In this document: in pieces, positions 12,501-23,338 of the stretch | How the letters are laid out: each line of letters starts with the position of its first letter | Position numbering within the stretch: position 1 is the stretch's first letter | NCBI RefSeq assembly: GCF_008831285.2 | Contig: NC_045142.1 | Location: 1,059,001-1,123,000, forward strand | Source of the DNA: Nymphaea colorata | Taxonomy: Eukaryota; Streptophyta; Magnoliopsida; Nymphaeales; Nymphaeaceae | Reading direction: 5' to 3' | DNA: 64,000 bases | Translations under genes and position numbers: made by a program | The notes under the pieces: generated by a model | Database searches by the model: none | What the model was told of the DNA's origin: nothing | Seen by the model: only the letters and a program-made list of their open reading frames with translations

Positions 12501-13515
12501 AAGAAAAAGTTCGTCCTTATAATGTCCTTCTAGCAGACCGTACATACGGAGGCCAGATTCGAGTTGGTCTAACATTTACATTTACGGTATGACTAGTTAT
12601 TGCAGATTACTGTTATATTTACTGGATACAGTAGGCCACAGATTATACTTGCTGCATTCATTATGTCTCAGTCTATCTGTGACAGATATTGGCATAGTAT
12701 AACTATTTGATAGAGGCTGGAGTATCTTAGGCTGGCATCCGGGTTGCTTGTTTGTCTTCACGGTGGATAATAAAGGTCAAACGATTCACCAGCGAGTAGT
12801 CAACCTTCCACCTATGATAGTAACGAAAGCTGGAAGGCCACTTTATGTTCAGATTCTCTGACATTAGCAGGCTTTTAACAGTCAAAGGCACCAGTCATGT
12901 GTTGGATCCCAGACATCTAAAAGTAACAATAGTTCTCAGTGTGAAATCAAATATACAATGATCATTTATGAAGTGTAACGAGTAAAACATTCTAAAAAAT
13001 TGTAATTGTACATAATACGGTTTGTGGTTTATTTCATTTATAGCATTTCTGATGTAGGGTGTGTTTTTGCTGTTATCACAGCAGGGGTCCTAGCCAAGGC
13101 ATTGATCAGTCTCCGTCTTCTATCATGGGTTTTTTTTGGTTCGGGTGTTTGTGTTGTCGGATCTTTGTATATCTTCTCTTAAATGTGCCACCGCCAAGCA
13201 GGATAAGGAGGTTCCTTATCAAGGGAACCCTATCCTGTCTTTTGCTTCTTGCTTCACTCCTTGCTTGCTGTCTTTCTAGACTTAATATGGAAAACTTAAA
13301 TATTTCAAAATAGGTGTAATACCTTGGGTGCTTTCTCTAGTATCTAGATATCTAGAACTGACTGGTGAATGAGAACCTACAATTCTGAAGTTAGCAATGT
13401 CTAATTATTGACTATAATGTTGTTGGAATTTTAGGGAGAGGATACGGAAGTGCAGAAAAGTTGTGCTGATCCAGAAGAGGAATTTGGTGGGTGGAAACAC
13501 AGTTCATTGGACTAG
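9340..13515 (+). CDS. C2-domain protein, elicitor-responsive protein 3 / 16 kDa phloem protein-like
   Basis: Five exons, 9340-9406, 9611-9676, 11619-11757, 12430-12586 and 13435-13515, join in frame to give 169 residues. All four introns are GT-AG. The product is a single C2 domain, the fold that binds phospholipids, usually in a Ca2+-dependent way. It begins MARGMLEVFLVDAKGL and has KMDPYVLIQC at about residues 24-33, the strand SNPKWNEKFIF at 48-58 and the loop LDEDTFSNDDFVGE at 76-89. The acidic residues D26, D77, D79 and D84/D85 are where Ca2+ ligands are expected. The C-terminal tail EEEFGGWKHSS is characteristic of the elicitor-responsive protein 3 group. The group is usually about 145 residues; the excess lies in the FPVHFPKVDDPCK and CRIYLTDLIL regions. 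Members associate with plasma membrane after elicitor or Ca2+ signals, and phloem relatives bind RNA. Location and trigger for this copy are inferred. Confidence 0.88.
9407..11618 (+). other. Introns 1 and 2 of the C2 gene (204 nt and about 1.94 kb)
   Basis: Intron 1 (9407-9610) contains a CT run at 9558-9584. Intron 2 (9677-11618) holds an AT run near 10173-10190 and a perfect 24-bp tandem duplication at 10216-10263 (gataactcccttacaaacat and four more bases). Around 10850-10910 is a GC-richer segment (cctaggtgactcagcctagg) that looks like transposon debris. No nested gene was seen. Confidence 0.6.
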
Positions 13516-16500
13516 AGAAAGCAAAGTACGGTGGCCCATGTGGTCTAATTGCAATCCTACCATATCGTTTCTCTTAAGACATAACCAACGAAAAATGAAG
13601 TCATACTGTTTGTTGTGGGTGGCTTGTAAATTATATATGAATTTCCATTTGTTATTGGCACTGTGAGTGCAATTGTCACCTTGTATGTCTACGTGGCTTG
13701 ATACCTCCTACCTAGGGTAGGACCTAGGACGTATTGTTTTCTTCGCTGTACTTGTGTAACTTGTGTAGAGCTTAAGAAATTAGCTCGGTTTGAGAGACAG
13801 CATGAAGTAAGATTGGCCGTTTTTGCTTTTGATTTGCCTTTGTTATAAAAAATTATCAATTGAGTTGTGGGGATGAAGCTGGTGAGCCTCGTACGAATGA
13901 AGAAGAGGTTCATGCAGGATTGTATTAACTGTAAATTGTTGGATTCAGTGCTTCAAAGTTAACGCCACGTAAACCTCTAGTGGTCAGCACTCAACTATGA
14001 AAATATAAAGCTCAAATCGAGTGATCAGACCTTTTAATGAAATGGTACAGTTAAGCAGGTTTTTCTGAAAAAAAGGGAAAAGATTCCACGAACTTTACTG
14101 TTAGGCAAATGAAATGGGCAAAGGATGCATGAAGAAATACATATGATACTAGATATTTCAGAGGCCTAAGTGATGGCAAGATAGGATTGTCAATATTTCT
14201 CAGCACTTGTCTGTTTGAATTATGACTTAGATAATTGCAAGTACGAATGCTGTCCATTGGCTAGGTGGGCTCGGCTTAAGACCTTCATGTTTGAATAAGA
14301 GTTCAAAACCTGGGGTGCATCTCTTGTCATAATCTGGACGGCATCTAGCTTGCACAAAAAAAGAAAAATAAAAAAAAGACAACCTTAACACTTCGATGTT
14401 CACCATTTCAAGCTCATAGAAATTGATATCTTCCTGTCTTGATTCTGCATCCCATGTGGGCATCTCCTTCTGCAAGATAAAGCATATGTGTCTTTCTCAG
14501 TGAAAAACTAGTCAACTGTTCTGTTGATTTGCTAGCTTTGTAATCGGTATGTCATACCCAGTCTACCTATTGTATGCTAATTATGTGCCAATACTAGATT
14601 GATGACGATGCAAAAGGCCAAGGAGGCCTGATGCTTGTAACGGAACCATATTCTCGATTCCAATTCTTTGGAAAGTCTTGCTGTAAAATGTTGGCATATA
14701 GTAGTTAGAACAGCAGCAATAACAAAAAAAGGTTTGTTCTTTTTTTTTTGTTTAGTTGGTGCTTTTTAAAGAATAAGTGGCTTTGCCAAGATTTTGAATC
14801 AATCATCCTTTTAAGATTTCATTTTATTCTCAAATTATATTTCTTTCTCAAAAGCCAAAGTGAAAGCCAGGCCTTGAGCTTTTAACAGGAGCCAAAGTAG
14901 AATGCGACAGGTTCTCTCGACAGCATGAGTTAGCAGCCGCGCAAGAAGTTCATGGAGATTGAACCACAGGTTCCCATCTGACAGTGATGGCCAACTCCAT
15001 TATACCAATCACTTGTGTTCTAATTATGCCCACACTTATGACCTGTCGGAACATGATTTTCTCTTAGAATGGAATGGCACCAAAGCTGTAAACAATCAGG
15101 AGAATAGACATTGTTCAAAAGTGAGTTAATTTGTTCCAGGCCATTGAACTTGTTCCTGTGTGATATAATGCACGATAGATCATGCAATGAAAAGGAAAGA
15201 AGACAAGGACATGTGGCTCATTAGCTTGGAAGATGCAAATATTAAATAGTCCAATATTTTTAATAAAAATTGGGCTTTCTCGTCTTATAAAAGCTCATAC
15301 TTGTCCTTCTGTTTTGAGATGTATGAGATGCCATATTTATTGCATCTAATCTCAACAATTTAATGGATCATGACAAACACTAAGAAAAGAATTGTAGCTT
15401 ATCTTTTATGTTTCTCAAGTTAACAGAAACTTCACTAGAAGTCCTTATTTGATTATTTCTTCATAAAAAGTCTGACCTTTATTAAAGAAATTACCATAAA
15501 AGGTATTTTTTTCCAAAAATTATGGGCAAAAGGTAGGTTGGAAATATGGACAATTCTCCGTTTGAAACATAAGATCAGAAATAGCCTTTTCTTTTTTAAT
15601 TTTTAATTGTTTAGAACTGTTTCTGTTGTCTTAAATACATACACTCGTATTCAAATTCCACCAGTTTCAAGTTGCAGCATAAAAAACTTTCACAGCCATT
15701 AAAGAACACCCAAAAGGATTAATGATATAGAAGGATAGATTGATCCCTTTCTTGTAGTCGACGTAGAATAGCGTGTATGTGTGATGTAGGCTAGAGAGAG
15801 AAACAGTGGCATGCTTTCCTCTCTGTGTAGGTCACTGAGCCCATACTAGAAGATTTACTGTTAGGTGGCATTTCAAAGAGAAGATTGCACCAGGAAACAC
15901 ATGGGTGTTGTTATTGACGGTGACCAGACATGCGCCTCCAACAAGTGAAACTGGTTAACCATCTAATGACAAACACAAGGATCAAGACCCACATGGGCTC
16001 GACATGGCTCGCTTCTACGTCAAGGTGGGTCAGTCAAAGTCCGGTGGCTCATCTTGTCTGCTGCCCGCAATCTCCTTGTCACGATACACCATCTTGCAAG
16101 CGCTTGAAAGCATTCTCAATGTTCAGTGGATCTACAGATTAATCAAAGAACTTCGTTCATTAGTGACGAACATTGGTGGTGTCAATGGATCCGATTTCTT
16201 CAACTGACACCAAATACAAAATCCGATTTCAATAATCAAATCAGGAGAAGAAATCTGATCAGATTAATGGTCGACAAATCCTTGTGCATCATCTAGCCGA
16301 GTGAAGTCAAATGAAGTTTCCAATTAAATTCTTGCCTGTTGGTCCAAAAAAAAAAAGAATCAAACTGAAGAGTTTAATGAATTTCAAGAGCAACTGAAAC
16401 ATTACTTTAACGATTCCATATCTTATATTTCAATGGCATCCTTGATCAGTTAGTTGGTTTGACCTTGACTTGATTACAAGACCAAGATTTCCTCGTTTTA

Positions 16501-16561
16501 AAGCCATACCCGCAGAGAGAGAGAGAGAATTAGTTGCAAAGCCAAAAATCTATACTATTTA

Positions 16562-16600
<39 letters not shown>

Positions 16601-17526
16601 GGCACAGACGCAAAAACTTGGAAAAAGAGATCATTTAATCTTTTTGACTCAGTGAAGGTTCATTTGCTGAATTCAAGGCTAGCCGTTCCTTAATTTTATC
16701 ACTAATAAAGGTTACCGTTAATTGCAACATTTCAAACGTTAGGCCGCTAATAACAATCCTTGGGCAGTTTTTAACTCAGGATTATTCTATCTTCAATCTC
16801 AAGTCAAAGCTGAAGACGATCAAATCATGCATTTCTCTGTCATCGTCAATATTTTATTGTATTCTTTCTTTTGTCTCTACGAGCTTTGAGCATCCAAAAC
16901 CACTAGGAATTCTTGTTTGTGAAATTTGAGTCCCCAGCTTTTGCTTTTTTCTACTGCTTCCTTCCCTTCAACTTTTAGTTGCTCGGTTCTTTCAAACGGA
17001 GGCAGCATTTATCACACATATAACTGCCTTCCTACCGCCATTCTTGTTCCAAAGCTTGGAAATGAAGGTGCTCATGCTTTTCATGACATTGAGGGTGCCT
17101 TTAAGTGTAGGTGGAGTCATGTGATCCTCAACCAAATTAAAGAAATCACACCCACATTTCACTTCATCTCCTTCTTCTCTTCTTGTTTCATTAATCATGG
17201 GGTGGTTGCCTTACTCTAGGATTTGTTAATGTAAATGGTCGCTCTCTTGTTGAGATTGGAACCCGTGATCTCCCATTAACTTGCAGAAATCACAAGCCAT
17301 TACAAACATAGGCGGATTCCTCGAGACCTTGGCTTTCTTTACTCTCTTCTCAATCAAAAACCATTTCATTTGCTATAATTGAGCATCCATTATTTCAGTT
17401 TGAAGACAGTGGCGGGAATTTCATTTCCCATTTTACCCTGAAGTCGACTCTCAGGCTTTTCTGGTTTATAGTTATTGCTTCCTCTTCTTTGTTGAAGCTC
17501 AAGTTTCTGTCTTATATTGTGATACC
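13516..17526. other. Intergenic between the C2 and DUF547 genes
   Basis: No coding sequence was recognised. The first few hundred bases should contain the C2 gene 3' untranslated region, and the last few hundred the DUF547 leader or promoter. A CT run of 33 bases lies at 16565-16597, preceded by a GA tract near 16515. The short ORFs at 14227-14475 and 15930-16207 show no family motif. An upstream non-coding exon of the DUF547 gene could lie here, but I cannot place one. Confidence 0.5.
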
Positions 17527-20489
17527 ATGAAATTGGAGGATCTCATAACGCGGAACAGGCAGATGGAGCAGAAAAGTATGCAACTGCAAGGGGAGGTAAA
17601 ATTTTTTCCGTATGATCTCAAGGATTCCCGTATTGGTCAATTTCATTTTGAATTTGCTCTTATGGTCCGCACACTAAAGTGGATTCTTTTCAGTGGGTGT
17701 GGGAAGAACACTTGGTTTTTCTCTTTTAAATATTTTGAATTGTTATGTGATAAGAAAATCTGCCTCGTTTATCATGTTTCCTTATATGGGTAGTCTGACA
17801 TGGGTATTCTCAGGTAGAAGAGTTGCAAAAGATATTGCAAGGGCAGCAAGAATTGCAGAAGGCTCTGCAGAATGCGCTTGATAAACCCTTGATGCCTCAC
17901 CGTAACATTTATCCTTCTCTTCCGCATAAGGCATGAAACTTGTCTTTCTTGTTTCAATGACAAATCAGTTCATCAATGGCAGGTTCAATTTAAACATCTT
18001 TTTTCAGGTTCAGCTTCTCATCTCAGAGATTGCTGCAGTTGAGGAAGAGATATCTTATCTTGAAGAGAGAGTTAGAGAACTTAGACTGAGCCTGCATCAT
18101 GAGCAAAAACAAACTGAAGAATCAATAACTCGGAACTCCTTCCAGCAGAGGAACCAACATCATAGAAAATCCTCTGTCGCTCAAACAAGAAGTGAACCTG
18201 GCGATCTACAGCGATCTCCACTACAAAGTGAATGGACATTCTCTTGGAGTCCCTGTTCTGATACCAGAGCACAGGGTTGTGGCAGCAATTTCCACAACCT
18301 CATAGTAAGAGGTAGCAATAGATTTACATCAATTCATGTTCTTCCTCAAGGAGAATTCTTCAATATTATTTTGTAACCATTTACTTTCATTGCAGAAAAT
18401 GAGGAAGGACAGAGATGCCACAATAAGAAAGTCACAGAAGTCTACAGAGAGAAGCCCAACCAACTCTCTGAAGAACTGGTGAAGTGTTTGATCAGTATTT
18501 TTCTAAGACTGAACAGAGGAGCATCGCCTGAAACTGAAACTGCAGCTACTTTTCCTAAGATTGCTCTTTCTTGCATGAGCTCCAGGAGCTTCAGTTCTAA
18601 GCCTTCCCTGAACTCTAGAACACCAATCTCTCTCTCGAATGTTTCGTGTCCTCTGCTTGACCCTTACAACATGGTGGTCAACCACGATTGCATTCCAGGA
18701 GATTTTGGTCCATACAAGAACTTTATTCAGTTAACCAGGAACTCATTGAAAGTTAGCCATATGCCACATTGCATGTCTTATCTTGAAAAGTTGAGGTAAA
18801 CTTACAACCAATGTCGCTTCTTAGATTCGTAGCGTCCCGTTCTGGTTCCTAGGAACAGGACAAGCAACACGGACCACTTGGAGCTCATGTTTAAATCCAT
18901 GCAATTTTGGGAAAGCTCATGTTTAAATCCATGCAATTTTGGGAACATGGCGTTCCTCGTTCAGCATTTGCATGCACCCGCCGTGCCAGTGGCAGAGCCA
19001 CATGGTGGCTAGTGTGGGCAGTTGCCCACACCAGCCTCGCAAACTTTACTTATTTTTATGTTAATAATTTCATACATTTGGTTGGTTATATATATATAGG
19101 TGCCCCTTAAAACATTAAGGTTATTGAACTAATGCCCCCACCAGCCAAAATTTCTGTCTCTGCTAGTGTGCCCTGCCCATGGTGGAATGCTCCACAGGCA
19201 TCCCTCCCGCGAGCAGAAACTACATATCAAACGTCCTCGTATAAAACTTTGAACACTCTCAAGCTTACTTCTTTTCAGAAACTTGATGAACAAGCTGTGC
19301 ACTGTGGATTTGAGGTTCATGACATACAAAGAGAAGTTAGCGTTCTGGATAAATGCATACAATGCCTGCTTTATGCATGTAAGTCTTGCAGAATCTCAGT
19401 ATGTCAAGGATTAGCATCTGCTAGAGTTGCAAAAGCAGTATAGTGTACAACCGCTTTGGAATTGACTGTTTCAGGCATTTCTTCGTTATGGATTGCCTTC
19501 TGCACCAGAAAAATTGCTCGCCCTGATGAACAAGGTAACTTTCAGAGTTACATTTTTATTATCACGTCCAAGTTTTGCAGACAAATCCAGTTTTGATATC
19601 AAATACCTAATCATCGAAGAAACCCATACACCAGGCTGCATTAAACGTGGGTGGTATAGTACTGAACGCAATGGCAATTGAACATTTCATTCTCAGACAT
19701 CCTTCTAAATTTACCAGTGTAAGCTACCTGTATTAGAATGTCCAGATTACATTAATGCTGCATGTTCTCATCCAATTTTTGTCATTATTTAAAAGGGAAA
19801 GATGGACGAGAAACAGAAGCTGTTGAGGCACGTATATGGTTTAGGCTACCCTGAGCCCAATGTGGTTTTTGCTCTCTGCCGTGGCAGCTGTTCTTCCCCT
19901 GCTGTGAGTAATTTCTTCCTCAACCAGCGGTTCGGCGATGCGTCTTATCCTTACCCTGTCACCCCATCTACAACAATTCCCCGGAAATGGCTGTTGGCTG
20001 TCACTGACTTGAAATGGCAGTATTTCTGAAATTGACTTACCATCCTCGACCATAAGAGCGAACAAAATTATATCTGAATAATTAAAAAATTAACCGGAAG
20101 CAACTAAAGTTTACTTGCTCGAAGTTGGCTTGCAGGACTTGGAGGAAACAGATCTAACTTTTTGTTTGTGACAATCATAGGTGAGAGTGTACACTGCAGA
20201 AAATGTGATGAGTGAACTAGCAACAGCTAAAGCAGAGTATTTACAGGCTTCAATTGGAGTTACTTCTAAGAGAAAGATAGTAGTACCCAAGCTACTGCAA
20301 TGGTACATGCATGATTTTGCAGATGACTTAAAATCACTCTTGAAGTGGATTTGCAGTCAATTGCCAAGAACTGCACCTTTGACGAACTCAATAATGGAGT
20401 GCCTGAAAGGAGAAAGGAAGTGGCCGATCCAGCAAATGGTGGAGGTGCAGCCTTATGAGCCTGAATTCCGTTACATACTAGCATTATAG
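17527..20489 (+). CDS. MIP1-type leucine-zipper / DUF547 protein
   Basis: Nine exons (17527-17595, 17814-17930, 18008-18311, 18396-18795, 19279-19378, 19475-19534, 19635-19718, 19796-19903, 20181-20489) join in frame to 516 residues. The N-terminal 110 residues are a coiled coil (EDLITRNRQMEQ, EELQKILQGQQELQKALQNA, AAVEEEISYLEERVREL) matching the ternary-complex-factor MIP1 zipper. A serine-rich linker follows, with the conserved LSEELVKCLISIFLRL. The C-terminal DUF547 domain (about residues 297-516) shows VDLRF, KLAFWINAYNAC, ALNVGGIVLNAMAIEHFIL, VVFALCRGSCSSPAVRVYTA and PYEPEFRYIL. The family occurs in all plants; DUF547 has no proven activity, and MIP1 was named as a partner of a MADS-box protein. 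Intron 2 appears to use a GC donor (AAG|GCATGA), the only junction that keeps frame and joins the two zipper halves. Intron 4 carries a hAT-like MITE. The start at 17527 is the first ATG of the zipper exon; an upstream exon cannot be excluded. Confidence 0.88.
18883..18946. repeat. 32-bp tandem duplication in intron 4 of the DUF547 gene
   Basis: The unit beginning gctcatgtttaaatccatgc is repeated without visible change at an offset of 32 bases (18883 and 18915). It lies in the intron, 40 bases before a hAT-like MITE. Confidence 0.85.
18987..19168. mobile_element. hAT-like MITE (182 bp) in intron 4 of the DUF547 gene
   Basis: The left end reads CAGTGGCAGAG and the inverted right end CACTAGCAGAG (9 of 11 identical). 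The eight flanking bases, cgccgtgc and tgccctgc, match at 6 of 8 positions, as expected of an aged 8-bp hAT target duplication. The interior contains gggcagttgcccacac, also found in the elements near 34687 and 46603, so this is a small family in the window. Confidence 0.6.
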
Positions 20490-23338
20490 ACTATTAATTG
20501 TTCCTGTGTACAGGTAAAAACTCGAAAATCTAGCCAGATTGTGCTGCCCATTTTATGTACTCATCTCCAAATGTCCAGTGTATATGCGCCTTGTTAATTT
20601 GTTAAAACTTAAAAGCAGAAGAAATTGTACAAAATGTGTGATGCATATCCTGACAAACCTACCCCAGAATTTATTTCATATCTACTTTTTTGACAATGTA
20701 TCAAATATAAGAATAAAAAAAAATCGGAGGTTTACTATATTAGATGTTTTATTTTACCTCAGACGCCTACGAGTTCGGTGAGAATAGATGTTAAAAGGTT
20801 CTTAACGGGAAAATGTTACTGACCTTTCGAATAGTACATCCCCTGTTCATTTGAAAAGTAAGTCTTAACCTTAGAACGAGAGAAACAAGTTTTCGAGAAG
20901 GCTGCTTCTTGGATTCATATTGTTCGAACATGCAGTTGTCGGACTAAAATCTTATTAGGAGTGTTATATGGCTGAAAACGAAACACAAAAAATGAGATGA
21001 AATGTTAAAACATGTTCATCAACAAGTCATTGCACTAATGGGTCTCCCCTTTGGAAATTCTAAAATTAAAAACGCTGAAGTTTGATTTCCATTCATTTAA
21101 CCGTCTCCTTTGTGAGTAAAGTAAGCGTAAAAATAGAGCATATTCAAACAAGAACGACATGCGTCCGGAGGCGGGGCAGCACACTCTCTGTGGAGTGCGG
21201 TGTGTCAGGGAGTCAAACGTGTTTTACAGGTCTTTCTAGAACGGCGAAGCCTCAAGCTTCGATAGTGAAATTCTGGCGAGCACTGTCGGAACCGGAAAAG
21301 CTCAGCCTGCATGCTCAAAAAAATTGACGGTTGCCAAAAAAAAGGCACAATGGCATGACTTTATTGGTAAGGATCCGCAAGCTCAAACACGACATGTACC
21401 TATTTTTGGAGACGAGCAGCTCTGGAGGAGTTTTCGCCCTCTTTCTCTCTCTTCTTTCTCTCACTCTTCGTGTCTAATTCGTACAGAGAGTCTATATTGG
21501 TTGTTCTATAAGCCGGGCAGAAACCTTCTGTTAGAACAGTACAGAAATGCAAAGTAATCATTCAAGCCTTAATGTGTTCACTAATGTTGGAGAACACGAT
21601 GTATAATCTGTGTTTCGAGTAGAATGTGGCAAGAGTTAAAACTCAAGGCCTAACCACTGTTAATCATTTTGATCTACTTGCGATTGGCATCTTGGTTTCC
21701 TGATCCATGTGCAAATGGAGTCGTCAATAAATGGTCATAGTTGGACGCTTTGCTCATTCATTACTCCTCTCATACTTTTCATTCTGTACCAAGTTTTCTC
21801 TTCAAAATTGTTGTTTTGCTTATTTGACCTTGCACATCTTCTTAGCTTTGACTTTACTTCCTCTATGACATTGAGGTCTTCATTAAATATGTACTAGATA
21901 GAGAGTTTTCATGCTTTTCCACGTGGAATGGCCGAGGTAATCTAGAAATCTGTATGTTCCAACTTCCAAGGCTTTCGAGATGAAAGGCCGATTCTTTTTC
22001 ACTTGAGAGATAGCCACTGATCAGAGCTATTAATGGCCGAAGAAATGAGAAGGAAGGCCCTTAGTTGATTGTTAAAAATAGAATCACGAAAGAATCCAAT
22101 GGTACGTGATATAATTATTCTGTAGTATTAGAATCGCTTTCGATAGCAAAGTTTTCGAAGCATTTTGTCTTCAAGAGGTTTCTGCAGAAAGAGTGAACTG
22201 CGTTATATGGATGAAAATAGTGTATATAACTGTTATAATTTGCTAAACTGAGAAAATAGAAAGAATTATAATGTGTGGCATGTTGAAGGGGTGAACTAAA
22301 AGAATGTGGGTTGAAGGAAGGAAATAATCGAAGTTATAATTTTCAAGATAACCTGGGTGCGAGTCTGAATGTTTTTTCACCTTCATACTGCCGTTGGACT
22401 AAGAAAATTCCTGGAATTCGAGGGCATCTTTGCCAGCCATTCTGCAAATGCAATCAAAGTTCAGAAGAGAAATATCCCCTTATGGATTGAACCAACATAT
22501 GGCAAAGGTGGTTCCTTGCACCCATAATTAACGGATCAATTCTAATTTTGAAGCTTCCCCACTATAAGGCAGGTCGAAAAGAAAATACTGCATTTGTGGT
22601 TAGATCGCAACAAGCATTCTCTCTAAAGCTGGAAGCAATGAGGCTTAGAGGTGCCTGAGCAAATGTGCCCGTGTATGTTCGAGACAATGACGATAGATGA
22701 TTCTCTATTGGCATTGATTGTAGATGATTCTTTGCCTCTAGTCGAGGGTTCCAAAAGGTCCTGATTCACGGGACCATGATCAAGAGCTTTTCTATCTTAT
22801 ATTGGATGCTCATTTGATGGGCCAGGTAAATTCTCTTCTGAAGAAAAATTATATTCACCCCTTAACCCCCACCAAACACAGGTGAAGTTCACCCCTCCGT
22901 AAATTACTTTATTAATTAAAATAGAGAAAAAGAGAGACAAACATGATCTTAAAGATTTCTCTATTACACAAGAGACGCCCCCATGCAGTCTTGTTGGCAG
23001 TCATTGAAAGGTCCTGATAAGTTGTTTCTTGTCTTGCAGAGTGCTTAAAACAAGTAATGAATATACATGTGGACCTTACCCTGCTGTATTTAGCTTAGGC
23101 AAAGAAGGCTGTTATTGGCTTGACCACGGGATTTCAACAGATCATACCATCTTCCTTTTTTGTTACGAGGATCTTTGTACAATTGTCCTTCCAATTTCTG
23201 CATAGTGAGCTTGATCTGACATTTTGCAACATTCCAGGAAATTATCCAAACGTGTATCTGTGATTCTGTGATTATCTATCTATCTTACCAAAATTCCAGA
23301 CAGATAACAAAATTCAGTTCTTCACAAGTTGCCTGGTG
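20490..23338. other. Intergenic between the DUF547 and CHX genes (tail to tail)
   Basis: The DUF547 gene and the CHX gene converge here, so both 3' ends fall in this stretch. An AATAAA-like word lies near 20711. No coding sequence was recognised; a GC-richer patch at about 21150-21320 has short open frames but no motif I know. Confidence 0.5.
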
